Assembly (NCBI GenBank): GCA_963776845.1
Contig: CAVZOJ010000001.1
Span: forward strand, 372,001-436,000
Length of the DNA stretch: 64,000 nt
Direction of reading: 5' to 3'
Source: Roseitranquillus sp963776845
GTDB taxonomy: Bacteria > Pseudomonadota > Alphaproteobacteria > Rhodobacterales > Rhodobacteraceae
Each line of letters starts with the position of its first letter. The stretch's first letter is position 1. The position numbers were made by a program, and so were the translations under genes. The notes beneath the pieces were generated by a model that saw only the letters and a program-made list of their open reading frames with translations, was not told the origin of the DNA and did not search any database. Positions 26,282 to 33,066 of this stretch are shown here, piece by piece.

Positions 26282-27339
26282 CGCTGTGCCAGACACGGGT
26301 CGCCCCGCAGCATGTCGAGCGCTGCCTGCCCCATGGCGTCGGGCGCGGCCTGCCGAAGATAGAAGGAGAGGTCGCGACGCCGCCGCTCGACCGGATGCGC
26401 GGTGGCGAACGAAGCCGCTCCCAGCGCGTCGTCCATCGCCGCGATCAGCACCCTCGCCTCATCTGCAACGACGAGCCGCGCAAGGATCGCGACGGCGGCA
26501 GCTTCGGGACGCGCCGCCGGACGCTCCACCTCCGCCGCCGCCCGAGAGATCCAGAGCCGCGCGGTTTCGCAGGCCATCACCATCCGGCGCAGCCGCTCCG
26601 ACTGGAGTGGAGCGTCAGCTTGGCCGCGCCGGTCGAGATCCGCGGCCGTCTCGTGCGCCATTACCCGCATCGCCCCGAGCTGCACCGCCGCGTAGCGCCA
26701 GACACCGCCACGGAAATGCGGCTCGATCTCGTAGACATCAGCTTCTCCCAGCATCTCCTCGCGCGCGACGGACAAGCCGTCGAGGTCGCACCTGCCCGAC
26801 GCCGTCGCGCGCATGCCGCTCGTCGACCATTCGCCCGGGTACAGCCGACCCTCCAGCCGCCCGGTGTCGATCACGAGAAGTCGCTGCCGTCCGCGCTCGT
26901 CCCGCGCCGTGACGACCGCATGTTCCACGATGCCGGCACCCGAGGCGTATAGCTTCTGCCCGCGTAGCACCCCTGCTTCAATCCGCACCGGCTCGCGGCC
27001 TTCGGCACCCCAGACCCCGAAGAGATGGCCGGCCGAGACGTCGGCCAGCCAGCGCTCGCGGCTTTCGCCGCCGTAGAGCACGACGAGCTTGACCGCGTTC
27101 ACATGGCCCTCGAAAAGGCGGCCCGCCGAGAGGTCGGCGCCGCCGACCGCCGCCAACGTCTCGAGCGCCTCTTCTGGATCCTTCGGATGATGCGCCAGCC
27201 CGCGTCCGCCGGCATCTCGGGGCGCGCACCCAGAGAGGAGACCGCTTGTCCGCAGCACCTCCACGATCGGCGCCATCGCCGGCTCTTCTGGACCCGGCGG
27301 CGCCAGACACCGGATTTCCGCCGCGGCCCGCCTGATCAT
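26266..27339 (-). CDS. acyl-CoA dehydrogenase-like protein
   Basis: 357 residues with the layout of an acyl-CoA dehydrogenase: an N-terminal helical part (GGADLSAGRLFEGHVNAVKL), a middle beta domain (LFGVWGAEGREPVRIEAGVLRG, ATASGRCDLDGLSV) and a C-terminal helical domain (AVQLGAMRVMAHETAADL to the end). The usual catalytic Glu region (YEGT) is absent, and the end ...LRGDPCLAQRWNLA is short, so the reaction may be atypical, as in nitroalkane- or amine-oxidising members. The ATG at 27339 overlaps the glycosyltransferase stop by ATGA; an earlier in-frame start would lie wholly inside that gene. Second gene of the set; FAD binding is presumed from family. Confidence 0.75.
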   Translation of the reverse strand: MIRRAAAEIRCLAPPGPEEPAMAPIVEVLRTSGLLSGCAPRDAGGRGLAHHPKDPEEALETLAAVGGADLSAGRLFEGHVNAVKLVVLYGGESRERWLADVSAGHLFGVWGAEGREPVRIEAGVLRGQKLYASGAGIVEHAVVTARDERGRQRLLVIDTGRLEGRLYPGEWSTSGMRATASGRCDLDGLSVAREEMLGEADVYEIEPHFRGGVWRYAAVQLGAMRVMAHETAADLDRRGQADAPLQSERLRRMVMACETARLWISRAAAEVERPAARPEAAAVAILARLVVADEARVLIAAMDDALGAASFATAHPVERRRRDLSFYLRQAAPDAMGQAALDMLRGDPCLAQRWNLA

Positions 27340-28331
27340 GCCGCGTCGCGGGTCGAGCGCGCAGCAGGCTCGGCCATCAGCCACGCCGCAACCTCACTCT
27401 CTGCAAAGGCTCTCAGACGGGGCAGTTCGCGTTCCAGATCGCTGGCACGAAGGCGCGGGTCCGCCTGAGGCATCGCCGGCGGCGGCGCATGACGTGCGCG
27501 TGCCGAGAGCGCCGCGTGCCAGGTATCGGCCACAATGTCGGCGCCCGCGAGATCCTCGTCGCCGAATGGGTCAGGATCGGACAGGCGCGCACGGATTGTA
27601 TCCGCCATTCCGCCCGCCGCGCGTCCTGCGAGTCGCGGCGACACCTGCGCATTCGCGCGCTCGCAGTAGCGGATCACGGCACCGAGCGCTTCCGCTGCCC
27701 GCACCAGGGCCCGGTCCTCCGCGACCGGCACATCCGGAAATCCGCCCATCTGACGTAGCAGTGCGCTGCTTGTCGCCATGCAGGCGGCAGACTGGATGTA
27801 GTGGGGTCGTGCGCCCTGTGGCTGCCGCCCGAAGAGGACGTCGATCGCGAAACGGACCTTGTGCAACGTCACACTGTAAGCGGCCGAGGCGGCGTCGATG
27901 CGCCGTATCGAGGGCGCCTGCGCCACGTAATCCGGCAGCCGCGTACTGATCCGCCCGCAGACCACATCCGCGCCCTGCGAAACTGCCACGGACATCGCGG
28001 AAAGAGCTTCGGCCGACAGCGTCGCGTCCGCATCCGTCGTGACGATGGCGTCGCACCGGCTGTCGGCGAGCGCAAGATCGATCGCGCGCCGCCGTGCCCG
28101 CCCTGCATCCCGCTCCAGCGGCGCCAGGCTTTCCTCGATGACGCGGATGGACAGCGGTACCCGACCAGCCAGCGATCGCGCGATGCCTGCTGTCTCGTCG
28201 CTGCAATCGTTCGCATAGACGAGGAGCGAGCAGGAAACGCTGGAGCGCTGTGCAGAGGCAGCCGCTGCCCGGATCGCCCGCTCGATCCTGTTCGCTTCAT
28301 CTTTTGCGGGAACGACGATTGTCACGTGCAT
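27336..28331 (-). CDS. family 2 glycosyltransferase
   Basis: 331 residues, GT-A fold: VTIVVPAKDEANRIERAI at the start, the metal-binding DxD as TTDADATLS (about residue 100), and a later acidic VAEDRALV. No membrane segment, so a soluble or peripheral enzyme transferring a sugar from a nucleotide or lipid donor. First gene of the leftward overlapping set (GT2, acyl-CoA dehydrogenase-like, PIG-L deacetylase, methyltransferase, SpoIIAA-like); its stop overlaps the next gene by ATGA. The 129 bases upstream, up to the esterase gene, should hold the promoter, though I see no convincing -35/-10. Acceptor unknown. Confidence 0.82.
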   Translation of the reverse strand: MHVTIVVPAKDEANRIERAIRAAAASAQRSSVSCSLLVYANDCSDETAGIARSLAGRVPLSIRVIEESLAPLERDAGRARRRAIDLALADSRCDAIVTTDADATLSAEALSAMSVAVSQGADVVCGRISTRLPDYVAQAPSIRRIDAASAAYSVTLHKVRFAIDVLFGRQPQGARPHYIQSAACMATSSALLRQMGGFPDVPVAEDRALVRAAEALGAVIRYCERANAQVSPRLAGRAAGGMADTIRARLSDPDPFGDEDLAGADIVADTWHAALSARARHAPPPAMPQADPRLRASDLERELPRLRAFAESEVAAWLMAEPAARSTRDAA

Positions 28332-28460
28332 GGCATGGCATACTCACAAGTACCGGCTGCACTAAACCGAAGAGCATCCCGAGAGTTCCCGCCTCGTCCG
28401 CATCACTGCCTGCAGGCCATCCAGCTAGCCCCTGAGCACTGATCCCGCAGGTGCGCTTCC

Positions 28461-29669
28461 TCAGCTGACGGCGAGAAAAAACCGCACCATCTCGGCAGAG
28501 GCGTCTGGGCCGGCCGGATCGACGTATGAGCCCGCCGGCGACCCGCCGGACCAGGCATGGCCCGCTCCCTCGATGCGCCAAAGCTCGGTCAGCGGCGAGC
28601 CGTCGGGGTAGCTCACGCTCTCCCGCGTGAAGCGCCTGCCACCCGCGGACCGGCCCGACTCCCGCACCGATGGCTGGCCCACATTCGCCTGGGCAGCCAC
28701 GACGATCGCCTCGCCATTCGAAGCGTGGACGGTCGGATCGGAATCTCCATGGAAGACGATCGTCGGGACCGGCCGTGACCCGGCCGGCGCTCGCCTGCCG
28801 TCGGTCCCCCGCATTGCGGCGAATGCCGAAACAACGTCTTGCGCCGCGCCGCTTGGCAGTCCGGAGTGTACGCCGACGGCGGAGAAGAGGTCCGGGTGCG
28901 TGCTGCCCAGAATGGTCGCCATCGCGCCGCCGGCCGACAGCCCGGCAACGAAGACGCGGGCCCCGTCGACCTCGAACTCCGCCGCGAGTTCCCGCGCGAT
29001 CTGCGACAAGATCGCGGGTTCGCCCCGGTCCGCCTGCTGATCGCCAGGCTGGAACCAGTTCCAGCAGCCTTGCGCATTGTGCGCGCGGGCCTGGTGCGGA
29101 TAGGCGACGATCAGGCCGTGCCGCTCCGCCTGGATGTTCATGTTAGTGCCGCAGGCGAAGTCTTCGGGGTCTTGCGTGCACCCATGAAGCATCAGCACGA
29201 GGCCGCGCGCACCACCGGTAAGCGACGCCGGCACGTAGAGGCGGTAGTCGCGCGTGCCGTGCGGGCTTTCCAGGGCCCGCGTCTCCCAGCGCGCGCCGTC
29301 CGGGATCTCCGGACCTGGACCTCGCCGCGGAGCGTGCAGCGGTCCAGGCGCCGGCCTGCGTCTGAGAAGGTCGATGGTCTCGCGCAGCCGCCGCCTGCTT
29401 CCTTGGGGTCTCGGGCCGCTCCGCCCCGTCGGACGCATGCCCTGCGGCAGACCTCCGGCGCGCCTCGGACTATCCTCGACGATCTCGGCATCCTCGATAT
29501 CAGTCGTATCCAGACTGCGGGTCAATGCAACGTGCGACCGCGGCGACACCCCTGGGTTCCCCGCCTCGCCGGCGAGGGCCGCCTGGATCGTCTTGGTCGC
29601 GTCGGCCGGGAGACCTGCGCGCGTCTGCTCAAGCGCCCGGCTCATCGCCGACGCAAAGTCGCTGTTCAT
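28461..29669 (-). CDS. PHB-depolymerase family esterase
   Basis: 402 residues. The first 125 residues are low-complexity, Arg/Pro-rich and without signal peptide (ADATKTIQAALAG, then RPRPQGSRRRL-like stretches), as in intracellular or phasin-like-tailed enzymes. The esterase domain follows: RDYRLYVPASL, oxyanion LMLHGCTQDPEDFA, nucleophile GLSAGGAM (Ser245), ...FHGDSDPTVH with the aspartate, and GAGHAWSGG with the histidine. Family members cleave polyhydroxybutyrate or feruloyl-type esters. AAAGGAAAGAG precedes the start. A CopG-type regulator gene lies 32 bases upstream on the same strand, suggesting a two-gene operon. Confidence 0.82.
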   Translation of the reverse strand: MNSDFASAMSRALEQTRAGLPADATKTIQAALAGEAGNPGVSPRSHVALTRSLDTTDIEDAEIVEDSPRRAGGLPQGMRPTGRSGPRPQGSRRRLRETIDLLRRRPAPGPLHAPRRGPGPEIPDGARWETRALESPHGTRDYRLYVPASLTGGARGLVLMLHGCTQDPEDFACGTNMNIQAERHGLIVAYPHQARAHNAQGCWNWFQPGDQQADRGEPAILSQIARELAAEFEVDGARVFVAGLSAGGAMATILGSTHPDLFSAVGVHSGLPSGAAQDVVSAFAAMRGTDGRRAPAGSRPVPTIVFHGDSDPTVHASNGEAIVVAAQANVGQPSVRESGRSAGGRRFTRESVSYPDGSPLTELWRIEGAGHAWSGGSPAGSYVDPAGPDASAEMVRFFLAVS

Positions 29670-29701
29670 ATTCTCTTTCCTTTCGAGACGGGCGTGGCGC
29701 C

Positions 29702-30112
29702 CTAGCGGATGCGGTCCTTCAGGGCCGCCTTGACCTCGGGCGGCGCCTGGAGCGCGCCGAGAACGGTGATCGAGCCGATGCTCGCCAGCGCCAGATCCGT
29801 GGAGACGTCAGAAGCGATCCGCGCAAGGCCGACGACCTTCACATGGAGCGTCTCGCCGGCCCGGCGGGCGGTCTCGAGTTCGACACGGGTGATCTCGCGC
29901 AATCCCAGTTCGAGGGTGTGACGCTCCACCGACTGGGCAAGCGCGTCGCGTTCGGTCGTCAACTGGTTCCGTATCGCAGTTCGAATGAAGTCGCTTCGGT
30001 TCGAGTAGAAGCCTTCCTGGACCAGAAGATCGATACGACCGAGATCGACATGGCCGATATTGATCGTGATCTTCTCGTTGTCGGCGGGTCGCAGCGGCAG
30101 CACCTTGGCCAT
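29702..30112 (-). CDS. CopG/ribbon-helix-helix regulator
   Basis: 136 residues. An N-terminal ribbon-helix-helix DNA-binding domain: the strand ITINIGHVDLGRIDLL, then GFYSNRSDFIRTAIRNQL, the helix pair of CopG/NikR-type proteins. A longer C-terminal helical region (about 60-136) may oligomerise. The frame is open 35 codons upstream, but ATG at 30112 has GGAG at the right distance; ATG at 30124 is the alternative. A 16-bp palindrome lies just upstream, so autoregulation is likely. Co-transcribed with the esterase downstream. A toxin partner, as in ParD-type systems, is not present. Confidence 0.78.
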   Translation of the reverse strand: MAKVLPLRPADNEKITINIGHVDLGRIDLLVQEGFYSNRSDFIRTAIRNQLTTERDALAQSVERHTLELGLREITRVELETARRAGETLHVKVVGLARIASDVSTDLALASIGSITVLGALQAPPEVKAALKDRIR

Positions 30113-30120
30113 CTCTATCT

Positions 30121-30136
30121 CCATCCATATGGATGG
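30121..30136. promoter_or_regulatory. perfect palindromic operator for the CopG-type regulator
   Basis: CCATCCATATGGATGG is a perfect 16-bp palindrome nine bases upstream of the chosen start. ATATGGAT occurs again at 30139-30146, giving tandem half-sites as ribbon-helix-helix dimers prefer. Binding by the neighbouring regulator is inferred. Confidence 0.55.
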
Positions 30137-30221
30137 TATATGGATGCTGCAGCGCGGCGTCAATCCTCTTCGACCTGAAGTTAAATCGAGCGCCAGCGGC
30201 CGCGGCGGCACGGGCAAGTGA

Positions 30222-31187
30222 TCATGACTGCATCGGAGCGGAGCGGAACGCCTCCGGCGTCGTTCCCTCGGCGGCGCGGAATACCCTGATAAGGTGCGGC
30301 AGGTCGCAAAAGCCGGTATCCGCGGCGATCCGCGTCGCCGAGCGATCGGTCGTCCGCAAGAGGTGCTTGGCTTGCTCGACGCGGATCAGCCGATCGGCGG
30401 CAAGCGGAGTCATCCCCAACGCCTGGCGAAAGTGCCTTTCCAGCTTGCGCCTGCCGACCTCCAGACGCGCCACGACCCGCCCGATCGAGAGCGGCGCATC
30501 GATCGACTGCTGCATCACATGGAGCGCCCTGCGCACCAGCGGGTCGTCGGTCGCCAGTGCCAACGGCAGGCCGGGCTGCGGCTCCTCTCCCGGCATCGCC
30601 TGGTCGATGATCATGATGTGCAGGCTCTTCGCCGCCCGCGCCCGGCCCAAATGCCGCTCGACGATGAAGGCGGCGAGATGCGCCGAGGAGACCCCGCCCG
30701 AACAGGTCAGCCTGTCTCGGTCGACCACGAAAATCTGGTCCGACACCGGTTCGAGGCCGTCGAACCGCACGAGGAAGTCCTCGTGGTGGAACCAGCTCAC
30801 GCAGGCGCGGTAGCCCTGCATCAGCCCCGCCCGATGCAGCGCAAAGGTGCCGGTACAGACGCCGACCAGCGGCACCCCCGCCGCCGCAGCCTGCTTCAGG
30901 AACCTCACGGTCTCGGGGTGCAGTCGCTCGATCTCTTCGACGAGGCCACCGACCACGACGATGTAGTCGAAGCGCGCCGGGTTGCCCAGCCGCTCGTCGG
31001 GCTGAACCGCGATGCCGCAACTCGACGCGACCGGCTCCCGCGTCGGCGACAGCATCCGCCACGAACAGTGGATAGGCCGCGACCGATCGCCCTCGTCGGC
31101 GGCGAGCCTGAGGACGTCGACGAAGTTCGCGAAGGCGCAGAGCGTGAAGCGCCGCGCCAGGATGAAGCCGACATCGAGTTGCGCCAT
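30222..31187 (-). CDS. GlxA-type AraC family regulator (DJ-1/PfpI domain plus HTH)
   Basis: 321 residues. The N-terminal DJ-1/PfpI-like domain (about 1-190) carries the nucleophile-elbow segment VPLVGVCTGTFALHRAGLM, with Cys present. The C-terminal AraC double helix-turn-helix (about 215-315) shows SIGRVVARLEVGRRKLERHF and ATRIAADTGFCDLPHLIRVFR. ATG at 31187 is chosen for its site GGAGGTCCCG; an earlier start would lack one. It diverges from the sarcosine oxidase operon with about 100 bases between. Regulators of this type control glycine-betaine/dimethylglycine/sarcosine catabolism in other bacteria, so activation of soxBDAG is the likely role; the ligand is inferred. Confidence 0.82.
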   Translation of the reverse strand: MAQLDVGFILARRFTLCAFANFVDVLRLAADEGDRSRPIHCSWRMLSPTREPVASSCGIAVQPDERLGNPARFDYIVVVGGLVEEIERLHPETVRFLKQAAAAGVPLVGVCTGTFALHRAGLMQGYRACVSWFHHEDFLVRFDGLEPVSDQIFVVDRDRLTCSGGVSSAHLAAFIVERHLGRARAAKSLHIMIIDQAMPGEEPQPGLPLALATDDPLVRRALHVMQQSIDAPLSIGRVVARLEVGRRKLERHFRQALGMTPLAADRLIRVEQAKHLLRTTDRSATRIAADTGFCDLPHLIRVFRAAEGTTPEAFRSAPMQS

Positions 31188-31286
31188 CGGGACCTCCGTC
31201 GCCAGCATACAGCGGAAATGACGCAACGATACAGGTACAACTCGCCACGTTGAGGCATCAGAAACCGATCAGCTCGGGAGACCCGC

Positions 31287-32540
31287 GTGACGCACTTCTC
31301 CTTCGCCCAGGTCGTCAAGGGCGCCTTTACAGGACAAAAGCACTGGACGCCGCAATGGCCGGACGCCGAGCCGAAGAAGGCGTACGACGTGATCATCGTG
31401 GGCGCCGGCGGCCACGGCCTCGCCGCCGCCTACTACTTAGCCAAGGAGCATGGCGTCACCAACGTCGCGGTGATCGACAAGGGCTGGCTCGGCGGCGGGA
31501 ACACGGGCCGCAACACCACGATCATCCGCTCGAACTACCTCTATGACGAGAGCGCGGGGCTCTACGACCACGCCCTCGACCTGTGGGAGGGGCTCTCCCA
31601 GGAGCTGAACTACAACGTCATGTTCTCGCGCCGGGGCGTGTTGATGCTCGCGCACAATGTCCATGACGTTCAGAGCTTTCAGCGCCACGTGCACTCCAAC
31701 CGCCTGAACGGCGTCGACAACCAGTGGCTGTCGGCGAAGGAGGCGAAGCTGTTCTGCCCGCCGCTCGACATTTCCCCCGACGCCCGCTTCCCGGTCTTGG
31801 GCGCCGCCCTGCAGCGCCGCGCCGGCACCGCCCGCCATGACGCTGTCGCCTGGGGCTACGCCCGCGGCGCCGCGGCGCGCGGCGTCGACATCATCCAGAA
31901 CTGCCCCGTCACGGCGATCCGCCGCGACGCCTCCGGCCGCGTCACCGGCGTCGAGACGGCAAAGGGCTTCATCGCCGCCAGGAAGGTCGCCGTCTCCGCC
32001 GCCGGCCACACGTCCGTCGTCATGGAGACCGCCGGCGTCCGCCTGCCGCTCGAGAGCTACCCGCTGCAGGCGCTCGTCTCCGAGCCGATCAAGCCGGTGT
32101 TCCCCTGCGTCGTGATGTCGAACTCGGTGCACGCCTACATCAGCCAGTCCGACAAGGGCGAGCTGGTCATCGGCTCCGGCACAGACCAGTACGTCAGCTA
32201 CTCCCAACGCGGGGGCCTGCCGTTGATCGAGCACACCCTTGCGGCGATCTGCGAGATCTTCCCGATCTTCCGCCGCATGCGCATGCTGCGCAAATGGGGC
32301 GGCATCGTCGACGTGACACCCGACCGTTCCGCAATCCTCGGCAAGACGCCGGTCCCGGGCCTCTACGTCAATTGCGGCTGGGGCACCGGCGGCTTCAAGG
32401 CTACACCAGGAGCCGGCCACGTCCTCGCCCATACGGTCGCCCGCGACGAGCCACACCCGATCAACGCCCCCTTCACGCTCGAGCGCTTCACCACCGGCCG
32501 GCTCATCGACGAGGCCGCCGCAGCCGCAGTCGCCCACTGA
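31287..32540 (+). CDS. soxB: sarcosine oxidase subunit beta
   Basis: 417 residues, near the normal length. The N-terminal FAD dinucleotide fold reads YDVIIVGAGGHGLAAAYYLAKEHG (about 31-54), then the SoxB hallmark GGNTGRNTTIIRSNYL, which holds the flavin-attachment histidine region of the family. The C-terminus has LYVNCGWGTGGFKATPGAG. It oxidises sarcosine to glycine, passing the C1 unit to tetrahydrofolate on the alpha subunit and producing H2O2. The start is GTG with GGGAG six bases upstream. First gene of the operon, facing the GlxA-type regulator; 223 structured bases separate it from soxD. Confidence 0.93.
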   Translation: MTHFSFAQVVKGAFTGQKHWTPQWPDAEPKKAYDVIIVGAGGHGLAAAYYLAKEHGVTNVAVIDKGWLGGGNTGRNTTIIRSNYLYDESAGLYDHALDLWEGLSQELNYNVMFSRRGVLMLAHNVHDVQSFQRHVHSNRLNGVDNQWLSAKEAKLFCPPLDISPDARFPVLGAALQRRAGTARHDAVAWGYARGAAARGVDIIQNCPVTAIRRDASGRVTGVETAKGFIAARKVAVSAAGHTSVVMETAGVRLPLESYPLQALVSEPIKPVFPCVVMSNSVHAYISQSDKGELVIGSGTDQYVSYSQRGGLPLIEHTLAAICEIFPIFRRMRMLRKWGGIVDVTPDRSAILGKTPVPGLYVNCGWGTGGFKATPGAGHVLAHTVARDEPHPINAPFTLERFTTGRLIDEAAAAAVAH

Positions 32541-32605
32541 TGCCCGCCGCCGCCACTCCTGCCGGCTTTCATACTGGCATGAAGCCGTATCGGGCAGTTC
32601 CGGGG

Positions 32606-32651
32606 CCCCGCCAACAGGCGGGGAGTACTCTAACTCGCGGCCAACGGCCGC
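32606..32651 (+). other. two hairpins in the soxB-soxD gap
   Basis: CCCCGCC-AACA-GGCGGGG (32606-32623) and GCGGCC-AAC-GGCCGC (32637-32651) are perfect stems in a 223-base gap inside an otherwise tightly packed operon. They may lower or uncouple expression of the downstream subunits through partial termination or RNA processing. No T-run is present. Confidence 0.4.
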
Positions 32652-32763
32652 TCCGCCAGAGGGAGGCCGCAAAGGCGGCCGACCGCCAAGCGCCGGGCGA
32701 GCGGGAGGCCCTGCCTCCCCGAGCCCGGCGCTCCCCCCGTCCCGTCGCCGCGAGGACCCGTCG

Positions 32764-33066
32764 ATGCTGCTGATCCACTGCCCCTACTGCGACGACGATC
32801 GCCCCGAGCTCGAGTTCGCCTACGCCGGCGAGGCCCACATCGCCCGGCCCGACGACCCGTCGAAGCTCTCCGACGAGGAGTGGCGAGACTACCTCTTCAT
32901 CCGCACAAACTCCAAGGGCCACCACTTCGAGCGCTGGCGCCACGTCCACGGCTGCGCCCGCTTCTTCAACGCCGTCCGCGAGACCGTCTCCGATCGCTTC
33001 CTCGTCACCTACAGGGCGGGCGAGCCGCGCCCCGACCTCGCCAGCCTCACGGGAGGGACCGAATGA
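32764..33066 (+). CDS. soxD: sarcosine oxidase subunit delta
   Basis: 100 residues, the standard size of this small zinc-binding subunit. The zinc ligands are evident: CPYCDDD at residues 6-12, the following HIARP, and a conserved HGCARFFN near residue 61. It contains no enzymatic domain and stabilises the heterotetramer. ATG at 32764 begins the family's MLLIHCPYC. The stop overlaps the soxA start by ATGA. Its neighbours leave no doubt about identity. Confidence 0.93.
   Translation: MLLIHCPYCDDDRPELEFAYAGEAHIARPDDPSKLSDEEWRDYLFIRTNSKGHHFERWRHVHGCARFFNAVRETVSDRFLVTYRAGEPRPDLASLTGGTE

Noticed and set aside
29702..30112. Toxin-antitoxin antitoxin (ParD type)
   Set aside because: The ribbon-helix-helix protein is longer than ParD and is followed by an esterase, not by a ParE-like toxin.
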